Source: Gemmatimonadota bacterium (GTDB lineage: Bacteria > Gemmatimonadota > Gemmatimonadetes > Longimicrobiales > Gaopeijiaceae). Taken from it: 8,730 bases of DNA. The notes under the pieces were generated by a model, which was not told the origin of the DNA, searched no databases, and saw nothing but the letters and a program-made list of their open reading frames with translations. Positions 1 to 6,253 of the stretch are shown one piece after another; the stretch's first letter is position 1, and each line of letters starts with the position of its first letter. The stretch covers positions 1-8,730 of the forward strand of contig RFGQ01000362.1 of NCBI GenBank assembly GCA_003695865.1. Direction: 5' to 3'. Position numbers and translations under genes: made by a program.

Positions 1-821
1 ACGCGGTGCAGGCCCTCACGGAGCTCGCAGGCCGGCTCGACGAAGAAACGATGCGCGCCTGGAACCGTCGGGTGGAGGTGGACGGCGAAGCGATCGAGGT
101 GGTCGCCCGCGACGCTCTGGCATCGCTCGGCCTGATCGAAGGCCCCGCGCTGCGTGTGGTGCGGCGCGAAGCCGTCCCCCGCGTCGACATCGTGGCCTAT
201 CTGTGGGCCCGACGGACGGAGATCGGACAGCTCACGCTGCGCCACCTGCTGCTGGTAGGGCTCTCCCTGGCTGCGGCAATCCTCTTCGCGGTGCCGCTGG
301 GCCTGATTCTCGAACGAGCGCGGCTCGGCGCGGAGTCGGTCATCCGCCTCATCGGCCTGCTGCAGACGATTCCCAGCATCGCGCTGCTCGCCTTCATGAT
401 CCCGCTGCTGGGGATCGGCGTGACCCCGGCGCTGGTGGCCCTGTTCCTCTACTCGCTCTTCCCGATCGTGCGAAACACCTACACGGGCCTCAGGGACGCG
501 GATCCGGCGGCCGTGGACTCGGCCCGCTCGCTCGGCATGACCGAGGGCCAGATCCTGCGCTACGTGCGTCTGCCGCTCGCCACGCCCGTGATCATGGCCG
601 GTATACGCACGGCGGGGGTGATCACGGTGGGGACGGCCACGCTGGCCGCGTTCATCGGTGCGGGGGGACTCGGCGACCCGATCGTGTCGGGTCTGGCGCT
701 CAGCGACGTGCCGATGATCCTCTCGGGCGCCGTCCCGGCGGCGCTCCTCGCGCTCCTCGTCGACGGCTTGCTCGCGCTTCTGGAGTGGGTCGTCACGCCG
801 CGGGGGGCCGGGGCGCGCTGA
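1..821 (+). CDS. Osmoprotectant-type ABC importer, substrate-binding domain fused to permease (5' partial)
   Basis: The reading frame is open at the left window edge (first whole codon at base 3), so the true start lies outside; the GTG at 6 is internal. Bases 3 to about 140 encode the typical C-terminal end of an OpuAC/ProX-type glycine betaine/choline-binding domain (LDEETMRAWN, then VEVDGEAIEVVARDALASLG). A linker of about 20 residues follows. Then comes a complete binding-protein-dependent permease domain (BPD_transp_1) with about five hydrophobic segments. Its ABC-contact (EAA-type) loop reads DSARSLGMTEGQILRYVRLP at about 516-575, followed by the family-typical AAFIGAGGLGDPI at about 639-677. 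Family knowledge: such proteins import quaternary ammonium compatible solutes, and relatives take choline, carnitine or ergothioneine. The ligand cannot be read because the binding pocket is outside the window. The ATPase subunit is presumably upstream. The order here is binding domain then permease; many fused relatives have the reverse order. Confidence 0.88.
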   Translation, partial: AVQALTELAGRLDEETMRAWNRRVEVDGEAIEVVARDALASLGLIEGPALRVVRREAVPRVDIVAYLWARRTEIGQLTLRHLLLVGLSLAAAILFAVPLGLILERARLGAESVIRLIGLLQTIPSIALLAFMIPLLGIGVTPALVALFLYSLFPIVRNTYTGLRDADPAAVDSARSLGMTEGQILRYVRLPLATPVIMAGIRTAGVITVGTATLAAFIGAGGLGDPIVSGLALSDVPMILSGAVPAALLALLVDGLLALLEWVVTPRGAGAR

Positions 822-835
822 ATCGTCCGTAGCCC

Positions 836-847
836 CGTCCCGGGACG
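836..847. repeat. Perfect 12-bp palindrome between convergent genes
   Basis: CGTCCCGGGACG is self-complementary and begins 15 bases after the stop codon of the ABC importer gene. With no loop it would fold poorly as RNA, so it is listed as an inverted repeat rather than as a terminator. It may contribute to the 3' end structure of the importer transcript together with the hairpin at 869-887. Confidence 0.35.
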
Positions 848-868
848 CGGCCGTCCTCCGTCGTAGGG

Positions 869-887
869 CCGGTGCGGGTCGCACCGG
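869..887. terminator. GC-rich hairpin between convergent genes, possible bidirectional terminator
   Basis: CCGGTGCG, loop GGT, CGCACCGG gives a perfect 8-bp stem with a 3-nt loop. It lies in the 84-bp gap between the stop of the ABC importer gene (821) and the stop of the receiver-ATPase gene (906), where a shared terminator is expected. No T-tract follows on either strand, so it is not a canonical intrinsic terminator. The call rests on position and stem strength. Confidence 0.45.
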
Positions 888-900
888 GCAGCCGGCGGGC

Positions 901-913
901 GCGGCTCAGCCGC
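901..913 (-). terminator. Small hairpin enclosing the stop codon of the receiver-ATPase gene
   Basis: On the minus strand GCGGC, loop TGA, GCCGC forms a perfect 5-bp stem whose 3-nt loop is exactly the stop codon. The stem is short and could arise by chance in such GC-rich DNA. It matches the arrangement at the ends of the two genes that converge near 6198-6242, and it sits 13 bases from the stronger hairpin at 869-887. Confidence 0.3.
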
Positions 914-3707
914 CGCTCACGCGGCGCAGCGGCCCCCTCGCTCGGGCGTTCAGCAGGCGGCGCAGACGTACCCGCAGTATGTCTTTCTTCACCGGCTTCA
1001 CCAGGAAGTCCGACGCACCCAGTTCCAGGCCCCGCACCTCCGACGTGGGATCGGAGTCGGCCGTGAGGAAGATCACCGGGGTGTCGAGACCTTTCTGGGT
1101 CATGATCTCGAGGAGCTTGAGCCCGTCCAGGTTGGGCATGCAGACGTCCGAAAGCACCACGTCGAACTCCGCGCGGCCGAGCAGCATGAGCGCCTCGATG
1201 CCGTCTTCGGCCGAGGCCACCTCGTAGCCGCACGACTTGAGCAGGGCCTCCAGGTAGACACGGGTCGTCGGGTCGTCGTCGACGACGAGCACGGAGGCGT
1301 TCCCTTCGTCGGCCTCGGGGCCCGCCCCGTCCGCGCCCTCGCCGGCGGCGGGAGCGTTCGTGTCGAGGGCGGCGATGGCCGCTCGCACCTCGGGCCGGGC
1401 CGGACCGGGCCCTGCCCGCTCCTCGTCGTCGCCGCCTGCGGGAGGGGTACCGGGCAGACCTTCCGCCGCCGACACCTGCGGCGCGGGCGACGGTTCACCG
1501 GGGCGAACCGCACCGAACCGCACCTCTTCGATGAGCACCTGCTCGTAGGCGTCGCGCGGCGAGATGACGTGGTCGACCACTTTCTGAATGGCGTGGTTCG
1601 ACACCAGGTAGTCGCCCCTGGACTGGGCGAAGTGGCGGATCTCGGCGATCGGAGCACCCTCACGGACCAGGCGCGTGATATCGCGGTCGAAGCGCAGGAT
1701 CTCGTAGATGCCCTCGCGCCCGTGGTAGCCCGTTTGACGACAGGCCGGGCAGCCGACCGGCTCGGCGACCTCACGAGGAAGCTCCGCGCAGAAGGGCGCG
1801 AGCAGTTCGGCTTCCTCTTCGTGCAGAGGCCGGATGCGTCGGCAACGCTCGCAGAGCCGCTTGACCAACTTCTGGGCTACGACGCCGAGCGTGGCGTCGG
1901 CCATCGCCCCCCGCTCGATTCCCAGACGCTCGAGCCGGAAGACCGCGGTGGTGGCGTTGGACGAGTGCAGACTCGAGAGGGTCAGGTGCCCCGACGACGC
2001 GAACTCGAGCGCCGCCTTGGCCGAGAACAGGTCGCGGATTTCGCCGATGAGGAGGATGTCGGGATCCTGGCGCACGGCCGACTTGAGCAACGACTCGAAC
2101 GTCACGCCGGCCTTCTCGTTCACCTGCTGCTGGTTCGCGAAGGGAATGCGGTACTCGACGGGGTCTTCGACGGTGATCACGCTGCGCCGGCGGCCGTCGA
2201 TCTGGCTCAGGAGGCTGAAGATCGTGGTCGATTTGCCGGAGCCGGTGGGCCCCACCACGAGCACCAGCCCGTGCGTGCGCGAGGCGAACTCGAGCATCGT
2301 GCGCTCCTGCTCCTCGGTCATGCCGAGTTCACCGAGCGAGAGCGGTTTCTGGAGTGGCTCGATGAGCCGGATCACGAGGCTCTCGCCGTCGGGCGTCGAG
2401 GTCGTCGCCAGGCGTAGTTTGAAGCGGCGCCCGAGGATCGCCGCCTCCATGGCTCCGTCCTGGGGCTTGCGGCGCTCCGCCACGTCGAGGTGCCCGAGGG
2501 CCTTGAAGCGGGCGATGAGCTTGGCCGAGCGGTCGGCGCTCACCTCGCGCACCGCCTCGAGGTCGCCGTCGACGCGGAAGCGGATCACCGCGCGCTCGCC
2601 CTTGGGCTCGATGTGGATGTCGCTCGCGCGGTCCGAAACCGCTCGGCGAAGCAACTCGTTGGCGAGCGTCATGACGTCGGTGGCCGCCTCGTCGAGCGAG
2701 TGCTCCACGTCGAGCAGCGCGGGCTCCGTGACGTCGTCGACCGTCACCGTGGGCGCCTCGGCGGCGCCCTCGCTGCGGGCGCCCTCGCCGTAGGCGAAGT
2801 AGCCCCGGATCGTCTCGGGTTCGCTGATCGCGATCGGCGGCACCCTCTCGCCGTGGATACGCAGCAGGGTCTCGGCGACGTCCCAGTCGAAGGGATCGGC
2901 CACCACCACCCCCTCGCCCTCGGGTCCGCGCACCGGCACCACCCGGTGACGTTCACAGAAGGGCCGGGGCAGGACGTCGTCCGTGACCTGGTCCGGATCG
3001 ATCCCCGCGAGATAGGGCACGCGCAGGAAGTCGGCGATATACTGGGCGAGCTGCCGCTCACTCAGGCGCAGGATGTCGGAAAGCGCGTACACCGTGCCGG
3101 GTCGTGCTTCGGCCAGGGCGGCTTCGCCGGCCGGACTGAGCACGAGTTGATCGCGCAAGAACGCTTTGAGCAGCTGGAAGGTGGCGGGCCGGGTCCAGTC
3201 GTGGGCGGCGAGCGCCACCAGGCCCTCGGACAGGGCTTCCGTGGTCCTCAGGCTTCGGGGGGCGGGCTCGGCGGCCCCTGCACCGCCGCCGCGGGGCAGA
3301 TGGCGCAACACCGTCTCGACCAGCTCCGAGGGCTCGAAAGGCTTCTTGAGCAGGCCCACGGCCCCGGCCCTCTCCGCCCGCCGCCGGTCCCCTTCGTCAC
3401 CCAGCGCCGTGACGAACAGCACCGGCACCCGGGAGAGCGCGGGCCGTTCGCGCAGCCGCTTGCACAGCTCGTAGCCGTCCATGCCGGGCATGACCACGTC
3501 GAGCAGGCACAGGTCGGGCCGCGGCTTGAGGTCGAGTTCGAGGGCCGCGGCGCCGCTGGGTGCCACGTGCAGCACCAGCCCCTCGCGCTCGAGCACGCGC
3601 CGGGCCACGTCGCGCACGGCGGGGTCGTCGTCCACGAGCAGGACGACGCCTCCCCCTGCGGGGGCGTCTTCTCGGGCAGAGACGGCCCGCTCCTCGGGGC
3701 TGGCCAT
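906..3707 (-). CDS. GspE/PilB-family secretion or pilus ATPase flanked by two response-regulator receiver domains
   Basis: 933 residues from ATG 3707, which has AGGGAG 11 nt upstream. The frame stays open to 4070, but that stretch is Arg/Pro/Ser-rich and would overlap the divergent gene. Domains: receiver 1 (about 21-138) has acidic pair D26/D27, phosphoacceptor D70, T100 and K122. A diverged GspE/MshE-like N-domain follows (about 205-305). The ATPase core (about 340-730) has SDIHIEP 362-368, Walker A GPTGSGKS 486-493, Asp box VEDPVEY 513-519, Walker B region RQDPDILLIGEIRD 546-559, and a His box GHLTLSSLHSSNA with N584 where relatives usually have Asp. A zinc tetracysteine (C619, C622, C653, C656) is complete. 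A Pro/Ala/Gly-rich linker (about 735-803) leads to receiver 2 (805-922: D810/D811, D854, T882, K904). Known of the family: hexameric cytoplasmic ATPases that power type IV pilus extension or type II secretion. Inferred: activity is set by phosphorylation at both ends. No pilus or secretion genes lie nearby. Family certain, partner machine unknown. Confidence 0.93.
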   Translation of the reverse strand: MASPEERAVSAREDAPAGGGVVLLVDDDPAVRDVARRVLEREGLVLHVAPSGAAALELDLKPRPDLCLLDVVMPGMDGYELCKRLRERPALSRVPVLFVTALGDEGDRRRAERAGAVGLLKKPFEPSELVETVLRHLPRGGGAGAAEPAPRSLRTTEALSEGLVALAAHDWTRPATFQLLKAFLRDQLVLSPAGEAALAEARPGTVYALSDILRLSERQLAQYIADFLRVPYLAGIDPDQVTDDVLPRPFCERHRVVPVRGPEGEGVVVADPFDWDVAETLLRIHGERVPPIAISEPETIRGYFAYGEGARSEGAAEAPTVTVDDVTEPALLDVEHSLDEAATDVMTLANELLRRAVSDRASDIHIEPKGERAVIRFRVDGDLEAVREVSADRSAKLIARFKALGHLDVAERRKPQDGAMEAAILGRRFKLRLATTSTPDGESLVIRLIEPLQKPLSLGELGMTEEQERTMLEFASRTHGLVLVVGPTGSGKSTTIFSLLSQIDGRRRSVITVEDPVEYRIPFANQQQVNEKAGVTFESLLKSAVRQDPDILLIGEIRDLFSAKAALEFASSGHLTLSSLHSSNATTAVFRLERLGIERGAMADATLGVVAQKLVKRLCERCRRIRPLHEEEAELLAPFCAELPREVAEPVGCPACRQTGYHGREGIYEILRFDRDITRLVREGAPIAEIRHFAQSRGDYLVSNHAIQKVVDHVISPRDAYEQVLIEEVRFGAVRPGEPSPAPQVSAAEGLPGTPPAGGDDEERAGPGPARPEVRAAIAALDTNAPAAGEGADGAGPEADEGNASVLVVDDDPTTRVYLEALLKSCGYEVASAEDGIEALMLLGRAEFDVVLSDVCMPNLDGLKLLEIMTQKGLDTPVIFLTADSDPTSEVRGLELGASDFLVKPVKKDILRVRLRRLLNARARGPLRRVSGG

Positions 3708-3853
3708 TCCGTGTGCGGCTCCCTGATCTCGTCCGGCTGAGTCCCGGGGCGATCCCGGCTCCCCCCGAGGATCGGCGGAGGCGGGGCTACGCTTTAGCTG
3801 TCTCCGTTCCCGCGTCGACGCTTCCGAGGGGCCGGTCGGGGCGCCCGCGGCGA

Positions 3854-3865
3854 GCCGGCGCCGGC
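3854..3865. repeat. Perfect 12-bp palindrome in the divergent intergenic region
   Basis: GCCGGCGCCGGC is self-complementary and lies 10 bases from the longer palindrome at 3876-3895. Its sequence is low in complexity and palindromes of this kind are easy to obtain at this GC content, so it may be chance. Confidence 0.25.
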
Positions 3866-3875
3866 GGCTGCGATT

Positions 3876-3895
3876 GCCCCGCCCGCGGGCGGGGC
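3876..3895. promoter_or_regulatory. Perfect 20-bp palindrome in the divergent intergenic region, possible operator
   Basis: GCCCCGCCCGCGGGCGGGGC is fully self-complementary. It lies in the 250-bp region between the divergent starts at 3707 (receiver-ATPase) and 3958 (GT-C membrane protein), nearer the latter (62 bases before its start). A dimeric repressor or activator site is one reading. A hairpin in the 5' leader of the membrane-protein transcript is another. Composition (G and C only) weakens the case. I could not pick out a convincing -35/-10 pair for either gene in this region. Confidence 0.4.
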
Positions 3896-3916
3896 GCACC
3901 TTGGGGCCCGACCCGG

Positions 3917-3961
3917 ATGAGCGGAGGAGCGGTGACCGAGATCGACGGAGCGCACGCGTGA
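3917..3961 (+). other. Possible short upstream ORF overlapping the GT-C gene start by GTGA
   Basis: ATG 3917 opens a 14-codon frame, MSGGAVTEIDGAHA, whose TGA (3959-3961) overlaps the GTG start (3958-3960) of the membrane-protein gene in the classic GTGA coupling arrangement. A nested 9-codon version begins at GTG 3932 behind GGAGGAG (3923-3929), although the spacing is tight. It could be a translationally coupled leader or simply open sequence in GC-rich DNA. The peptide resembles nothing I know. Confidence 0.22.
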
Positions 3962-6198
3962 CGGACCACAGCGAAACCGATCCTGCCACACCCCCGTCCC
4001 CGTCCGCCGACGCCTCCGGCGAGCGTGGAGGCGCCGGAAACGCGTCCGCCGCCGGCCCGCCGACCCACACGCCGGCCGCGAGGCGGTCGGGCCGGGACGG
4101 CGCCGCCGGGTCCGCTGCGCCGGGCCCGGCGCGCTCGCGTGCGGTCGGCCCCGTCCCTCCCGGCCCGGATCCCGCCCGTCCACTGCGCCTCGCGCTTGCC
4201 CTCGTGCTCCTTGCGTTCGCCTACGCGCCGCTGTTCCGCGTTCTCGACACGGCGGCCGAAGCTCCCTTCCGGCAGGCCAGCGTCGAGATCGCCGAAGTCA
4301 CGCTCGAGCTGGCCTGGTGGGGCACCGCAGTGACGGTGCTGCTGAGCGTGCTGCTGGCGCGCCTGTGGCCGGCGGGAGGCCGGCGGGTTCTCTCGACCCT
4401 GGGGCGCGCCCTCGCCCGACCCGGCCCGCGGGCCTTCGCGCTCGCTGCGGGCGCGCTCGCGCTCACCCTGGCCTTCGCCGCCTGGGCTCTGCTCTACGAC
4501 GGTCTCTATACGAACGTCGACGAGATCGCATCGGCGATCCACGCCCGCGCCCTTGCAGGAGGCCGACTCGGCCTGCCGCTCCCGGCGCCGGCCGAGTTCT
4601 GGCTGATCCCGAACACGCTGGTCGTGGCCGAGGGCTGGGTGTCGCAGTACCCCCCGACGCACCTGCTCTTCATGGCGCTGTTCCATGTGCTGGGAGCGCC
4701 GGGCCTGGTGGGGCCGGCCCTGTTCGGCGGGGGCGTGTGGCTGCTGGCGCTCGCCCTGCCGCGCCTGCTGCCCGACACGCCCCCCCTGCCCGTCCGCGCG
4801 GCCGTGCTGCTGAGCGCCGCCAGTCCGTTCCTGGTCTTTCTCGCCGGCGGAGCCCTCAGCCACCTGACCGCGGGCGCGGCGGCCACCGCGGCGCTCTACG
4901 CGGCTCTGCGTGCCCGAGACGGACGGGCCTGGTGGGCGGCCGCCGCGGGCCTGGCGGTGGGCGTCATGGTCGCGGCTCGGCCCCTCGTCGGGCTCATCCT
5001 GGGTACCGTGCTGACCGCGGGGGTGTGGGCGGGGATGCTCGCGGCGGGCCGTCTGCGCGCCTGGTCCGCCCGCGTCGGCTGGCTGCTCGTCGGCGGTGCC
5101 CCGATGGCGGTGCTGCTCGGCTGGTTCAACGCGCGGCTCTTCGGCGGCCCGACGACCTTCGGGTACCTCGCCGCCTTCGGCCAAGACCACGCCCTCGGCT
5201 TTCACCGCGACCCGTGGGGGTACCGCTACGGCCCGGCCGAGGCGCTGGGCTTCACCAGCACGGACCTGCTCGCCGCGGGGGTCCAGTTCCTCGAGACGGC
5301 GTTGCCCCTCACGGCCGCCGTGGCGGTGCTGCTGCTCGTCGCGCGCCGCCTGCCCCGCGGCGCGGGGGTGCTGCTCGCCTGGGCGCTGCTCCCCGTGGCC
5401 GGCAACGCGCTCTACTGGTTTCACGCCTCCCGCATGCTCTACGAGGCCGCGCCCGCATGGATCGCGCTGGCCGTGCTCGGCGTGGCCGCTGCGGCCCGCG
5501 CGGGGGACGACTCGGGCCCGTTGCGCCGCGCGCTCGCGGCGGGCGTGCCCTGGGCCGTCGTGATCTCGCTCGTGGGCGCGCTCGCGCTCGGCGTGCCCAC
5601 GCGGGCGCGCTCCTACACCTGGAGCGACGAGACGCGGGCGCGCATCACGCCGCCCGCGCCGCCGGGCGAGACCCCGGCGCTCGTCTTCGTCCACACGTCG
5701 TGGAACGAGCGTCTCAGCGCGCGACTGCAGGGCGCGGGCGGCATGCGGCAGGACAGCGTCATCTCGGCGCTGCGGCGCAATACGAACTGCGCACTCGACC
5801 GGTTCGCCCGCTTCCGCGAGGGCCTGGGTCCCCCCGCGGCGGACGTCGACCTGGTGCAGGACGAGGGCACCCCACCCGGCATCGTGCGGCGTACGCTGGT
5901 GCCCGGCAGCACCGTTCGAACCCGCGCCGGCGAGGTCGTGGACGACGTGTGCCTGCGGGAGCTGCGGGCCGACCGCTTCGGGGTGGTCGCCCTCGCACCC
6001 CTGGTCTGGCAGGGCGACCTCCCGGGCGACGAGCGCGGGCGCCCGCTGTTCGTCCGCGACTTCGGTCCCGAGCGGAATCGTGCGCTGCTCGAGACCTACC
6101 CGGGCCGCGAGCCCTGGGTGTTCGTGCCGAAGGGACCCGAGCGGACCCCCGAGCTCGTGCCCTACGACGAGGCGATGGCGGTGCTGTGGGGCGGCTGA
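3958..6198 (+). CDS. Polytopic membrane protein, GT-C (GT39/PMT-like) glycosyltransferase type
   Basis: 746 residues from GTG 3958, chosen for GGAG at 3947-3950 with 7-nt spacing; the frame is open further upstream. Residues 1 to about 75 are Pro/Ala/Gly-rich and look disordered and cytoplasmic. About 11-12 hydrophobic segments follow from residue 76 to about 546. After the third segment lies YTNVDEIASAIHARAL, whose acidic pair D188/E189 sits where GT-C enzymes carry their catalytic or metal-binding acids in the first large external loop. WVSQYPPTHLLFMAL (227-241) matches the SQYPPxH motif of this group. A second external loop holds FGQDHALGFHRDPWGYRYGP (407-426). The last 200 residues form a soluble, probably periplasmic domain containing C611 and C665, which I do not recognise. 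GT-C enzymes transfer sugars from polyprenyl-phosphate donors to lipids or proteins; this role is inferred from topology and motifs, and donor and acceptor are unknown. It stands alone between a divergent and a convergent gene. Confidence 0.75.
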   Translation: MTDHSETDPATPPSPSADASGERGGAGNASAAGPPTHTPAARRSGRDGAAGSAAPGPARSRAVGPVPPGPDPARPLRLALALVLLAFAYAPLFRVLDTAAEAPFRQASVEIAEVTLELAWWGTAVTVLLSVLLARLWPAGGRRVLSTLGRALARPGPRAFALAAGALALTLAFAAWALLYDGLYTNVDEIASAIHARALAGGRLGLPLPAPAEFWLIPNTLVVAEGWVSQYPPTHLLFMALFHVLGAPGLVGPALFGGGVWLLALALPRLLPDTPPLPVRAAVLLSAASPFLVFLAGGALSHLTAGAAATAALYAALRARDGRAWWAAAAGLAVGVMVAARPLVGLILGTVLTAGVWAGMLAAGRLRAWSARVGWLLVGGAPMAVLLGWFNARLFGGPTTFGYLAAFGQDHALGFHRDPWGYRYGPAEALGFTSTDLLAAGVQFLETALPLTAAVAVLLLVARRLPRGAGVLLAWALLPVAGNALYWFHASRMLYEAAPAWIALAVLGVAAAARAGDDSGPLRRALAAGVPWAVVISLVGALALGVPTRARSYTWSDETRARITPPAPPGETPALVFVHTSWNERLSARLQGAGGMRQDSVISALRRNTNCALDRFARFREGLGPPAADVDLVQDEGTPPGIVRRTLVPGSTVRTRAGEVVDDVCLRELRADRFGVVALAPLVWQGDLPGDERGRPLFVRDFGPERNRALLETYPGREPWVFVPKGPERTPELVPYDEAMAVLWGG

Positions 6199-6206
6199 CG
6201 CCGCCC
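6189..6206 (+). terminator. Hairpin enclosing the stop codon of the GT-C gene
   Basis: GGGCGGC, loop TGAC, GCCGCCC forms a perfect 7-bp stem. The stop codon TGA (6196-6198) fills the first three loop positions. No T-tract follows. It may act as a terminator or as a 3'-end stabiliser, alone or with the downstream hairpin at 6231-6253. Confidence 0.4.
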
Positions 6207-6220
6207 GGGCCGCCGCGCCG

Positions 6221-6232
6221 GCGACGCGTCGC
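6221..6232. repeat. Perfect 12-bp palindrome in the convergent junction
   Basis: GCGACGCGTCGC is self-complementary and lies in the 43-bp gap between the convergent GT-C and MFS genes, abutting the larger hairpin at 6231-6253. It adds to the dense secondary structure of this junction. No separate function can be claimed. Confidence 0.3.
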
Positions 6233-6253
6233 AGCCCGGCCTCACCGGGCTGC
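6231..6253 (-). terminator. Strong hairpin enclosing the stop codon of the MFS gene, likely bidirectional terminator
   Basis: GCAGCCCGG, 5-nt loop, CCGGGCTGC forms a perfect 9-bp stem, the longest loop-bearing perfect stem noticed at a gene end here. On the minus strand the loop reads TGAGG, so the MFS stop codon is at the head of the loop. For the plus-strand GT-C gene the hairpin begins 33 bases after its stop. Position between convergent genes supports a shared terminator. There is no T-tract on either side. Confidence 0.5.

Noticed and set aside
2490..3740. 416-codon open frame on the plus strand opposite the receiver-ATPase gene
   Set aside because: His/Gly/Gln-rich with no recognisable domain; the opposite strand carries unmistakable receiver and ATPase motifs.
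3780..3830. Possible promoter elements on the minus strand (GGAAC at 3806-3810, or a TCGACG/TAAAGC pair)
   Set aside because: Matches to ECF-type or housekeeping consensus are partial, and such matches are common by chance; the sequence alone does not support a promoter call.
3854..3895. Repeat or recombination site made of the two neighbouring GC palindromes
   Set aside because: No flanking direct repeats, integrase gene or transposase gene is present; an operator or chance low-complexity GC sequence is simpler.
3708..4070. 121-residue N-terminal extension of the receiver-ATPase from the upstream start at 4070
   Set aside because: The extension is Arg/Ser/Pro-rich with no structure, overlaps the divergent GT-C gene and its ribosome-binding site, and the ATG at 3707 has its own AGGGAG and sits just before the receiver domain.
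3787..5694. 635-codon open frame on the minus strand opposite the GT-C gene
   Set aside because: The translation is low-complexity Arg/Gly/Glu/Gln-rich with no hydrophobic core or motif, while the opposite strand encodes clear membrane segments. It is a mirror frame of high-GC coding DNA.
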